Of a stretch of DNA of 64,000 bases, positions 1 to 10,800 are shown in pieces. Source of the DNA: Orthonyx spaldingii (taxonomy: Eukaryota > Chordata > Aves > Passeriformes > Orthonychidae); assembly GCA_013397795.1 (NCBI GenBank), contig VZTJ01000295.1, positions 1,093,813 to 1,157,812 of the forward strand, in the 5' to 3' direction. Position 1 is the stretch's first letter, and each line of letters opens with the position of its first letter. The position numbers and the translations under genes were made by a program. The notes under the pieces were generated by a model. It had not been told where the DNA came from and did not search any database. It saw only the letters and a program-made list of their open reading frames with translations.

Positions 1-126
1 TTTGGACAAAATTGCCCAGAAAAACTTACAGTCGTTATAGAGGAAGGATTTAACAAAGAAAAAACCCTGTCCTTTACACCACTACATAGAGAAGATAATT
101 TCAGATTCATAGAACCTGACAATTAA
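1..126 (+). CDS. Possible C-terminal coding end of an unidentified plus-strand gene
   Basis: The first 41 codons are open from the window edge and read FGQNCPEKLTVVIEEGFNKE ... FRFIEPDN then TAA. The composition looks protein-like, but a 41-codon open frame is short enough to arise by chance, no splice acceptor can be seen because the window starts inside it, and I do not recognise it. Confidence 0.2.
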   Translation, partial: FGQNCPEKLTVVIEEGFNKEKTLSFTPLHREDNFRFIEPDN

Positions 127-321
127 AAGACTAAATTTAATTATTTTCTTTTTTTCTACCCTAAGTGAATATGCAGTTTGCTGCCAAGAGCTTTCCTGTT
201 TGGATGGGTGTTCTTCTCATATGTTAGTGCATATTTAGGGTGAGTTCTGATGCTGATGTTTTGAGGAAATGCCTTTAGGACATTCTTGGCACAGGTAGTT
301 CAGAAGATTTGGACAGTAACA

Positions 322-472
322 ACCCTGAGATTAGCTCAGTTGGGTAGAGCATGGTGCTACTAACACAATGGTTGTGAGTTTGATACCTGTGTGGGTCAGT
401 CACTTAAGAGCTGGAAAAGATGATCATTGTAGATCCCTTCCAACTCAGAAAATTTTGTGGTTCTGTGGATGA
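322..472 (+). mobile_element. tRNA-Ile-derived SINE with CR1-like tail (TguSINE1-like)
   Basis: Bases 331-400 match a tRNA-Ile: A box TTAGCTCAGTTGGGTAGAGC, GTGCTA-TAAC around the anticodon region and B-box-like GTGAGTTTGATACC. The tail (AAGAGCTGGAAAAGATGATC, then CCCTTCCAACTCAG) is the CR1-type 3' end. This structure is that of the SINE described from zebra finch. Mismatches show it is old and not a tRNA gene. Confidence 0.8.
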
Positions 473-2118
473 CAGTGAATTCAGGAATGAGAGCGCCAGA
501 AAATCAGCCTTCAGGGACCAGTAATTAGTGTCTGCGTCAGTAGGTGGTGCACAACGCCTATGGAAATGCCGGAGAACTGCTCCGCTGTTTCACTGTGTCT
601 TCAGAACTGGCACTTGGGAAAAGTTTCATTTCATCTGAAGGTCCAGTTTCTGTAGCTTGAACACAGTAAGATACTGATAAAAAAATATTGGAATTTATTA
701 TATATATTTCAAATGCTTGTGTTCAAAATAATATTCAAGTGTTTTATTTGTTTTGATAGTTATATTTGCCTTAATGAGAACCATCATTTCCTGAGTAGTT
801 GGAGCGTATACATAAGCATGGAATCATGTGTAGGAAATTTTTCTCATGTAATATTGAACCACATGTTTTCCAGGAAAGGACAAATATATTCCAGCCTTAG
901 AATATAGACATACAGTCATTTCTTTGTTTATTTTTTATTTTTATTTATTTTATTTTTTATTTGTTTACTGCGGATTGCATTCATTACACATCTGAGATTC
1001 ATGGGGGAGCCCTATAGAAAATTAGTGGATTTCTAATGAGCTCAGAATGAGGCATGAGTAAAGCCAAATGAATTAGGGGGTACTTCTGTTTGCATGTCTA
1101 ACAGCTTTATTTAAGCTTGCTAATATCTCACTGAAATTGGATATATGATTCTAATACTGTAAAACTACATCAAGTGGGTGGTAGGAAGGCAGATTCTAGG
1201 AGATCCTGTCTGAAACCACTATAAGAAAACTAATCAAAAGTCATGTCAAAAGCTGCAACTTAAACCTGAGTGGTGGAAGTGTAGATCTGTTACCTGTTAA
1301 TGTTGTTTTGTCACTCACCTGTATTAAAGGATATTTGTGCATAGCACAGTATTCATATTTTAGACTGACAAACTCAGATCCTGAAGATAATTGGCAGTGG
1401 TTTGTGTTTCTCCCCACAGGGCTGCGTGGTTACAACTGCCCCTTCTAGAACCGCGCTACATAGTTTGAGTTTCTTTTTGCTCCTTGTTGGTCACATTGAT
1501 GGTGTTCTCCTTGCCTCTAGTTTTTGCTTATTTAGGCCATATTAATGCAAAAGCACGTGCTGCAGAGAGCCCAGTGTGCTGCCAGCTGAGTGCTATAACA
1601 GGAAACAGTGTGGGTGGATACAATAAGGAATATTTGCATTGGAGACCTCAGGGGTCAGTTTAGATACAATTTGAAGCACCTACAGGAGTCTTAATTGCTG
1701 TTCATCTCCTGGGGGGATGGTGTAAAATAAGCTGATAGAGAGAATGTATTTATTGATCACACAGGTGAGGGTCATCAGTTCCACAGATTCCAGGGAGGAA
1801 AATGGGCTGAATGCTGCAGTTTACACAATTGTATCACAACCGAGCACTATATGTCAGTTGTCTCTCTACCCAGCTTTACAGAGCTTCTCCAGCAATTCTG
1901 TTTCAGCACAGTACAGCCAGGGCTTCTGCAAACTTTGCCTTTCACTTAGTTGCTCCATCTATTTTCCTTTCCTTCCAAGATTCTTTCTTGTTACATATGT
2001 AAACTTTAATCTATTGTTTTGGCTAATTTATGCTAATGCTCTAGGTGTATTGCTGCTGATAATTAAATTCTCCAAAGATAATACTTATAAGAAAGCAGAC
2101 CACTCCCAAAAATAGATA
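473..2118. other. Intergenic, nothing recognised
   Basis: A/T-rich DNA. A T-rich run (TTTATTTT repeats) lies at about 920-965. The plus-strand open frame at 1744-2115 has no recognisable domain or gene context. Confidence 0.5.
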
Positions 2119-2136
2119 AGATCACTTTACCAGAAG

Positions 2137-2142
2137 TTTATT
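2137..2142 (-). terminator. Poly(A) signal of the unidentified minus-strand gene
   Basis: AATAAA on the minus strand, about 80 nt downstream of the TAG at 2219-2221. Confidence 0.4.
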
Positions 2143-2218
2143 CAACATCTTGTATTCCCCAAACTAGGCAATATGAAGGCTCCCTGCCCTGTCTGCCATT
2201 TATCTCTCTTATTTTCAT

Positions 2219-2307
2219 CTATGACCTTTGAAAGACAGTTTCTTCAATGTTGTACATAGCATAAGCAAAGTACTTGATCATGCAGTAAGTTCTGATGAGC
2301 TCAAAAC
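2219..2307 (-). CDS. Last coding exon of the same unidentified gene
   Basis: Follows a strong acceptor (CCCTCTGTCTTGCAG). In the phase set by the exon at 2664-2742 it completes a Gly codon and encodes FELIRTYCMIKYFAYAMYNI then EETVFQRS and TAG. An AATAAA signal stands at 2137-2142, about 80 nt after the stop, so a complete 3' end is present. The two exons give about 55 residues with no known motif. It could also be a decayed remnant of a larger gene. Confidence 0.5.
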
Positions 2308-2663
2308 CTGCAAGACAGAGGGAATATTTTTTCAGTGCTAATGAGACTGCAATCTGTGAGGTAAACACAATGTAATTTTTCAGGTTTAATTTCCAAATGA
2401 GGTTGCTTTTGTGGCAAAGATCTGAAAAGACAGAATTTGGATGTTATCAGTGAAGTGATAGAAAGTGTTCTCTGCCTAGGAGAACACACCATGGAATAGA
2501 TCACAGAGAGAAAAGGAGAAATCAGAAGATGACAAAAAGAGAAGTGTTTGCTATGTGTAGTTTCCTTTCTAAACTCAAGTGTTCCTTTAACTGTGGTTTG
2601 GGGTTTTTTTCCCCCCAGGCAACAAAGGTCCACCTCCCTATCCTAGCATTAACCTTTTCATAC

Positions 2664-2742
2664 CTTCTAGTGGATTGCATAGCCTGAGGCTTGAAATTTT
2701 AGCTGTCCAGTCCTTGTAGGAACTTCCTGATTTGTAGTTAAT
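2664..2742 (-). CDS. Penultimate exon of an unidentified gene downstream of COL1A2
   Basis: A 79-nt exon with a pyrimidine-rich acceptor (TTTCTTTCCTTGTACAG) and donor GTATGA. One frame is open and encodes INYKSGSSYKDWTAKISSLR then LCNPLE, ending in phase 1, which joins exactly to the next exon. I do not recognise the family. It lies about 2 kb 3' of the COL1A2 stop, on the same strand. Expected neighbours from mammals (CASD1, SGCE) do not match the peptide as I recall them. Upstream exons were not convincingly found. Confidence 0.5.
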
Positions 2743-3975
2743 CTGTACAAGGAAAGAAAGTGTTCACCATTTTCAAATATTGAATTACTGTTTTTACAAT
2801 GACAAATTTATTTTGAAATAGTAAAACAGTGCTTAAAATACTAATATTTTAAGAATCATCATGGTTCAATGAGTAAATGCAGGTATTTGCCTACAGTATG
2901 TTTTACTCAGTGAAGAAAAAATGGACTATATTTCATCATGGAAATTCCCATTTTACTACTTCAGCACACAGCTGCAGGCACACAGCAGCTGCACTTAAGA
3001 TCATGTTTTGATGTTTGCCCTATTTTCCTTAATTAGCTCATTGCAAGCAAGAACAAAAAAAATGTCTTTAGAAACAATTTTTAGTGTTTATTCCCCCTTG
3101 CACCATTTGGAGCTGCCTTCAGATTCTCAGCTGCTAATCTTTGCAGTGGTGCTTTGTTCAGGTTACAGGGACGTTATTCTGGATATTTTCTTCAGGCCTC
3201 CCTTTGGGGGTTCCGGCTGACTAAGCTCATCTCACCTCTTGCCTTACCTGTTTTTGCTGTTGTCTTCATGGTCCTCTCTGGGGTCTCCCAAGAACCTTCT
3301 CAATCACAAAAACATGGCTGTTGGAATTGCAGTTCATTTAGGGGTTTCAGCAGTCTTCTAAAAGGTCTCAGACAAGAAGTGTTTGCTTCTTGTGGTGGTT
3401 TGTGTGACAGTAAATTATTAAGGTTAGCAACAGCTTGTGGTTCTGTGTCTCATACAGAACAGAACAAACTGTAAGTGCCTAACAAACACCGAGCTTCCTG
3501 AAAAAAGAACTACATTGCGATTCTTGCCATACAGTTCTGCACATCCTTTCTAAAGTGCACAGGCACAGTTCTGCTGATTACAGCACAGCATCAGCCAGCA
3601 CAGCTCTATCAACAGCCAGGAGCTTTCTGTCCTCAAGTGAAAGACAGAAGTTTCATTTTCCTTTCACCTTAAAGTGAGATGATGAGACTTCTTTCAGCCA
3701 TTAATCCTACTTAGTATTTGGAAAAAAGGAAGGAATTATTTCTGCTTCTGAACTTCTCATACTGTGAGGCAGAGTTACTGAGTTTCTAGAAAACTTTTCA
3801 AAAGTTATTGTTGAAGTGAAGAGTCAAGTAGACAATCACACCCTTAAGACAGTTGTAGGCAACCTCCCGAGGCTCTAACAAAATGTTTTATAATAATGTG
3901 CTAATAGTATTGTAAAATCTGGGTGTGAGTATCTCCAATGCATCTAAGCAAGTAACTCATTAAATAGTTTCTTTT
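2743..3975. other. DNA between the COL1A2 3' end and the unidentified gene
   Basis: No convincing exon. A minus-strand ATG at 3267-3269 followed by seven codons (MKTTAKT) and a GTAAGG donor at 3248 could be a first exon, but its phase does not fit the exon at 2664-2742 and no bridging exon was found. Confidence 0.4.
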
Positions 3976-3991
3976 GGAACACTGGACATGC

Positions 3992-4019
3992 TTTATTTCA
4001 TTGTTTTTCACAATTTATT
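3992..4019 (-). terminator. COL1A2: Distal poly(A) signals of COL1A2
   Basis: Two minus-strand AATAAA motifs at 4014-4019 and 3992-3997 would give a 3' UTR of about 735-760 nt. Which is used cannot be told from sequence. Confidence 0.5.
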
Positions 4020-4486
4020 TAAACATCTCACATATACAAAATACATTTTCTTTCTTTTTTTGAGAAATGATGACTTTTTTTTACCCATAGTAGAAGATGG
4101 AAATGAAATTTGAAAGCAGGGACACCTGATTTTGGAGGAAGAAGACAAAGAGGAAGAAAAATTATCCACATGCTTAAGCTGTGGGTGAGACAGGACATTC
4201 TAAGTTTTAAGACAGACTTCAAAGAAACAGAGAAGCAATACTTTAAATGCTACTAGCACCATCAAAGTTCAAGTATTGGAAAGATACTCTGTAGTTATGC
4301 AATTAGCACCACTGTATTTTGAGTGGAACTGAAAGAACCTCAGATCATATGGAGAAGTTCCTACAAAAGATGTGGATCACTCTTGATTTAGTGTATGAGG
4401 TAGTTTAAACCTTTGGAAGTCATGGATTTAAACTTCCTCTGTGGAAGATATTCAAAGGCCACAAGTGGTGCAAACTTTCATGACTT

Positions 4487-4492
4487 TTTATT
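4487..4492 (-). terminator. COL1A2: Proximal poly(A) signal of COL1A2
   Basis: AATAAA on the minus strand, 247 nt after the stop codon. Cleavage would fall near 4460-4475. Multiple poly(A) sites are known for vertebrate COL1A2. Confidence 0.6.
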
Positions 4493-4738
4493 TTGGTTTT
4501 TTTTCTTTACAAAGGTTGACATTTCCCAAAACAAGGTGTTAAATCTTGAAAGACTTCCAAGTCCATTTGGGGCTGTATTAAATTTCATTGCACAATGCTC
4601 CAATCAATTCTTCTCCTTCTCTTTCGCCCAGAGTTTAAGCAAGTAGATGAACAGAAGAAATGGAAGGAGTCAGCTTTCATTATAAAAAGAAATGACAAGA
4701 GAATAATTTGGGAGAGGCTTTAAGTTAATTTAGTTCAT

Positions 4739-4885
4739 TCATTTAAAACAGACTGGGCCAATGTCCAAACCGATTTCTTGGTCAGCGCCGCCAATATCCA
4801 AAGGTGCAATGTCAAGGATGGGCAAGCGGGATGGTTTATTTGTTCTGTATTCAATGATCGTTTTGCCCCATTCGTTGTTCTTTCT
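4739..4885 (-). CDS. COL1A2: COL1A2 exon 52, C-propeptide end (147 coding nt)
   Basis: Encodes RKNNEWGKTIIEYRTNKPSR through GPVCFK, then TGA. Coding length equals human. The last cysteine is in PVCFK. Confidence 0.98.
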   Translation of the reverse strand, partial: RKNNEWGKTIIEYRTNKPSRLPILDIAPLDIGGADQEIGLDIGPVCFK

Positions 4886-7800
4886 CTGTAAGGGAAGATT
4901 CATTGCAATTGTTATTGCATTGTTCACAGTATTAAGAATTGTTTCACCTGAATGGACAATTTCTGAAAGAATTTCATATTAATTTTGCTTCTATTGTTTG
5001 CTAATCAGATACCCACATCCAACTATTTAGATCTCCAACACAGAGAAAATATTTGCTTGAATCTTCCTTAGTCCTCTGCGTGATGCTGTATGCAAGCTAC
5101 CATATTATTCGCACTGATGTTAGATCCTAAGAGAACTCTGCCTGAGATCCTACCCCTCCTATAGCTTGTGCACTGTTTTCTTATCAGTCTTCTGCTTACA
5201 TAGAATTTGGATCTGGTCCCTCTGAAAACTTTTTTTTTTTGTCACACTGCACAGTACAAGGTAGGATTTGTTTGTAACCTCTTCCTTCCCACTTGTTAAG
5301 GATCTGACATGGTTGGGTTTGTAGGCTATGTACCTTTACCAGGCAAAATTTTGCTGGTCTGACTGATAAACTAATTCCAAGTTACAGCACAACTCTGTCC
5401 CTAAGCACGTGCTTAGGCCTGGGCAGTCACCGTGCCCATGGTGTCAGTGTTACTTACAGAGCAGCCATCCTCGAGAACACTGAAAGTGAATCTGCTGTTG
5501 CCTTCAGCTCGTAGTTCAACATCGTTGGATCCCTGCAGCACAACAGCCTTTTTAAGGTTGCCAGTTTCTGCATCCATGTAGGCAATACTGTTCTTGCAGT
5601 GGTAGGTGATGTTCTGGGAGGCATGGTTGGCCAGCAGACGCATGAAGGCGAGTTGGGTGGCCATATCCTTTGAGGACACTCCTTCACTGTTGTACTCAAA
5701 CTGAAAAACAGAGAGGAACCCAGTCAGTTGTATTGCTGGGTAAAGGAGGATATTCATAATGGAAATGTGTGACAGCTGCTCTAGTGATTTCAACCAGGGT
5801 AGAGTTACTTTTTTCTCAGTTGCTGATATAGTGCTGTGTTTTGGATTTGGAATGAGAATGGTGTTGCTAACATGCTGATATTTTGGTTTCTTGTTAAGTC
5901 AATTATCCTAAGACAAGGGTTTTTTTTTGTTTTTTTTTTTTTTTTTATCTCATGCTCTGCCAGCGAGGAAGTGGGCGAAAGAAACTGGGAGGGAGCATAG
6001 CTGGGACAGGTGACTTGGGCTGACCAAAGAGATATTCCACACCATAAAACATCATGCCCAGTATATAAACTGGGGTGAAGCAACACAAAAGGACGGCCAA
6101 TCTGGGTTCAGGAAGTGGGGAGCTCTTGCACCAGTCAGCAGGTGGTGAGCAATTATATTGTATATCACTTGCTGTTTTCCTTTTAATTATCAGTATTATT
6201 TACTATTGTTACTGTACTTTATTTTATTTTCAATTATTAAACTGTTCTTATCTCAATATACCATGATTCTCCTCCCATTCCACTAGGGTAGATTGGGGGC
6301 AAGAGGGAGGGAGTTTAGCAAGTAGCTGTGTTGTTCTTAAATTCCATCTAAGCTTAAATTCCATCTAAGCTTAAACCATGACAGCTAGGAACTTTAAAAA
6401 AAAAAAAAGACTCAGACATCTGCAATCACTTTTCTATTGCCACTTCAGAATTAAAGAGCATCAAATAAAACTAGTAGGAGGTAGACTGACAACGAGACAT
6501 GAGTGGATGTAATTAAACTGTAGAGTTCTGTTCCATGATATGGTGTTAACAGTTTATGTGGGTTCCAAGACTAGATCAGATAAGTTCAAGGTAGACAATC
6601 TACTGTTTCCACAGCTACACACAAAAAATGCCTGTTTCAAAGAAAAAAAAAAACAACTGGAAATTTCTTTTGAGTCTAATAGAATAGTGTCTGTGGATAA
6701 TACAAATGTTTGCTTCCCTCTTATATTCTTTTTACAGCGTCTACTTTTAGCCACTGTAAGATACAGGACCCTAGACTGTTTTGACCCAATGTGATCAAAT
6801 CTTATCTTGGACACTTCAGCACAATATCACTCAATTTCATTTAAGAATGATGTAATTAAATCTCCTTAGCTATACAAAAGTGGTTTATTTGCAATTTCCT
6901 GGGACAGTGTCTACCATGCAAGTAGACTGTTTTTGTTTTCACTTACACCAACAATTCTGAATGTTATGGTGGCATGCACTCAGAATCCGTGATGCGTAAT
7001 ATAAATACCTTTCCAGGAATAGTGTTGTATGTATTGTATGTAAAAAAATCAATCAAAAAATTAATGTTTTTCTTATTTTTTCAGACATTTTCTGGACTGT
7101 CTTTATATGTACCATATTCCAGTCCAGGCTTCCCTTAGCAATAACCATTAGTCAGGCTGAATTGATCTTTTGCAGACATCAAAAGTTAGAACAATACTGT
7201 GAAGTACTTTTAACAAACTGTAATCTAAACCAGAACCTGAGCTCTATGCCTTGGGATAAAAGGTAGTTGGCTTTTTCATATTTTTTCCCTACAAATGTAA
7301 TTTATCTGCTTGCTTGCTGAGAGTCAGTGAATTGGGAACTCTTCAGACAGCACTGTAGGAAACAATCACCTGCCATACATGACTTACCTGGCTGCCACCA
7401 TTGATAGTTTCACCAAACCATATGTGCTGATTCTTGTCCTTGGGATTCTTGTTGATGTACCAGTTCTTAGCAGGAATATTGTCAGGGTTGGCATAGATGC
7501 AAGTCTCACCAGTGGCAAAATCACAGTATGCTCTAATGGCATCTGCAGTGCAACCTTGGTTGGGATCAATCCAGTAGAAGCCTGCCGTTGCGGGAAGAAA
7601 TGTGAACAATGGTTCACTCAGCCTAAACTTCACATTTGATATAGGAACTCAGGGTATAAATATCACAACTAGGTACAATATTAAGGTGATAAGTGGGATA
7701 CATAGATATTTTGGATTGTTAATGTACAAGAATGCATTTGAAAGCAAGGGTTAATTATTTTTGTATTACTTTGGAAAATTATTGCAATAATGCACAACAA

Positions 7801-10800
7801 TACCTATAAAGAGCTTTTCAGAATGTGCTTGCATCTATTTTCAGTGGAGGCAGAAAGAACTTCTTCATTGGTCATTTAGTATTTTTGCCATGTGGCCAAG
7901 GATATCATTCACTGAAGAAAGCTAATGACCTGGAAGTACTCCCTGAGCCAGAAAGAGCAAACATGTAGCACTAACATACCGCTGGTCCATTCTGGGTGGC
8001 TAAGTCTGAGGTCACGACAGGTGCGAGCTGGGTTCTTTTTGGAGCCTTCTGGGGTCAGCAGGGTCTCGATTTGGTTGTTCAGTGTTTTCAGAGTGGCATC
8101 AACTTCGTAATCCTTGGGTCTGAGAGAAGGCTGATCAGCCCGGTAGTATTCTGCGTCAAAGCCAACTTCATATCCACCACCATTGGGACCAGGGGGGCCA
8201 GGAGGACCAGGAGGACCAGGAGGACCCTAAGGTTTTTCAAAAGCAGAAGACAAGAAGCATTCTGTTAGATATATGGTGCTTTTAATGAAATGTTTCCACA
8301 CATGCATAGTCCCGCTTAACTGCTGGCATCCCCAGCTCTAATCAGAGGCAGCACATACAGACTCGGCCTGTGGTGACTGCTATGGGTTGAGGCAGTGGAA
8401 AATGCACAGTGTAGGACTACCACATCTCCTTTGTGTATTTGCTCTCTGGCCATAAGGAGTGAACAAAACCTTTCCGCTTAGGTCTAGTAAATATTTCCCT
8501 AATATTAAACATCCTTTTAAAGAAATAAAACCACGTGCATTATTAAACTGCTAGGCTTCTGAAGTGACGTAATCTCTAGGCTCCTAATGTAACATAAATG
8601 TGTTAAATAAACAAAAAAAAAGGTTATACTCACAGCAGGGCCTTGGCTACCGTGAGAGCCACGCACACCAGCAGGGCCAATAGGTCCAGGGAGACCATTG
8701 CGACCATCTTTACCAGGAGGACCAGAAGGACCAGGTGGACCCTAAAAGGAAATTTGAACAGTTTAATGACAGTAAAAATGTTACAAATAGAGATTCATAT
8801 GAATGGGAGCATACACATGTATTGCACGAGCAGAATGGGAGTTATTTGAATAAATTCTGAAATTCACATACCCTTGGGCCAGCAGGGCCGTTGTTACCAG
8901 GAGGACCTTGATCACCATGTTGGCCCTATTGGGAAAGATATATAGTCATCAAAAAAAGAGCAGTGGAACATGTTTGTGTTTGTTTGATTCAAGAGAGAAC
9001 TATAGGCAACGTGTATTTGGGCTCAGAGAATGGCAATCTAGGGCTAATGACACTTAGTAGTGGAGTTGGGGTATAAAATGCTTGTTTTGGGTAGAGAGGA
9101 GAGACAGTGTAAAGATGTATTTAAGGGGATAATCTATAAAATTTTTATATTGTCTCTTCTGTCTCTTCAGAGAAGGCTTTAAAATAAAAGTCAGAATTCA
9201 TAAAGTTGATACCCAAATTTAAAGGGAAGAAAATCCACCAATTCTTTGGCTTTTCTGAGATAAAGGTTTTACAATTTCTGGCCAAAAATAAGAAATAATA
9301 CTAAAACAAAGGCAGAGGATATTTTAATTCTTTGTTAGCCAAATGCAATTAAGCTTCAAAGCAACTAATGGTATTCACAGTTCTAACGCCAATACCAGAA
9401 TTTGCTATTTTGTACTAAAGAAGTTGAATGTTAAAAAGACTATTGATGACTCTTCATTTGAAAGATGCTCAGAGTAGAGTAAGTGGTATTAACATGCTAT
9501 ATTGTGCATATGTAATTCCTTGCTAGGGTGACATTTTTTGGTTTTTTTGCTCTTTATATTCAAAACCCAAAATCATTTACTTACAGCCAGACCAGGAAGA
9601 CCCTGCAATCCATTGTGTCCCTTCAAGCCAGGCAGACCTCTAGGCCCCTTATCACCAGGTTGACCTTTCTCACCACGTGGACCTTGTGGGCCCTAGGAAG
9701 GGATATAGGTGTCAGAGGAATAAATTAGAAGGCTTCACAAGCATACTGCTGTTAAAGCAAGAATTAAGCATAAGCATTCTACAATAAGCCATACCCCAAT
9801 GTATATAATGGACATCCCCTTAACACACCCTGGAAGAGTGCCAATCCCAAAAGCTCCAGGACTGATCCCACAAAAGAGAATGCTAATTGAGATTCTAAGT
9901 CCCTAATATTTTCAGGCCCTTAAGCATTACTTTTTGGGCCCCTTGATCACAGTTATGAGTCATTATTGATAAAGCATGTTTTCTCTTCTTGCATCTCTGT
10001 GATAATGTATTTAAAAATCAGACTTACAGCAAGACCTCTTGGACCAAAAGCACCAGCAGGACCAACAACACCAGCAGGGCCCTGAAACAACATAGAAAAT
10101 ACAGGTCACTGCTGTATATTGTACTAATGAAGGTTCCATGCTCAACACATCTCTGGAGAAAGTGAAGTAATTATCTATAGATTGTAGAGGTGTGGTGTAT
10201 TCTGTATATGCGTATTTGATAGACAAATCTTAATTTTCTTAGACCTTAATCCAAAAGGTAAGGTAAATCATCGTCTCATCAACTTACGGGTTCACCACGG
10301 TTTCCAGGCTTTCCAGAAGGACCAACTTGGCCATGAGGACCAGGAGCACCCAGAGCACCACTGGGACCAGGATTACCAGGAGCACCACGCTCACCCTGGG
10401 GACAAAGGAATGCAACAGGAGAGACACTGTGTTATTACTGACTTACACATTTTGGAATATTTCTTCCATGGCAATGAAATAAAAGAAAAAGAATCAAGTT
10501 ACCTTGAAACCAGGAGCACCATCACGACCTGGAGGACCATCATTTCCAGGATTGCCCTATTAAAATACCATGAAAAAAGTTACTAAATTCCATCACCTTT
10601 CATCTCACACAGAACTGTGTCTCAGTCTAATTGCTCACCAGGAGACTAAGAAGATATTGAAATAGGATAGTTTAAATCTTGAGGAGAAAAACCTCTTCCT
10701 TATACACGCTATTCTCAAATCCCTTAAATATACTAATGTTCTCAGAAAACTAAAATGGTCTTCAAATATTTTAGGTTTTACAAGTTCAGTAAAGAAAAAA

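Noticed and set aside
331..400. Possible tRNA-Ile gene
   Set aside because: The T arm and acceptor are degraded and it continues into a CR1-like tail; it is a SINE head.
1744..2115. 123-codon plus-strand open frame
   Set aside because: No homology recognised, no splice or promoter context, ordinary A/T-rich composition; probably chance.
3248..3269. Candidate first exon (MKTTAKT) of the unidentified minus-strand gene
   Set aside because: The phase does not join to the exon at 2664-2742 (an immediate stop results) and no bridging exon was found.
5805..6266. Open frames on both strands in intron 50
   Set aside because: They lie inside the solo LTR and have no coding meaning.
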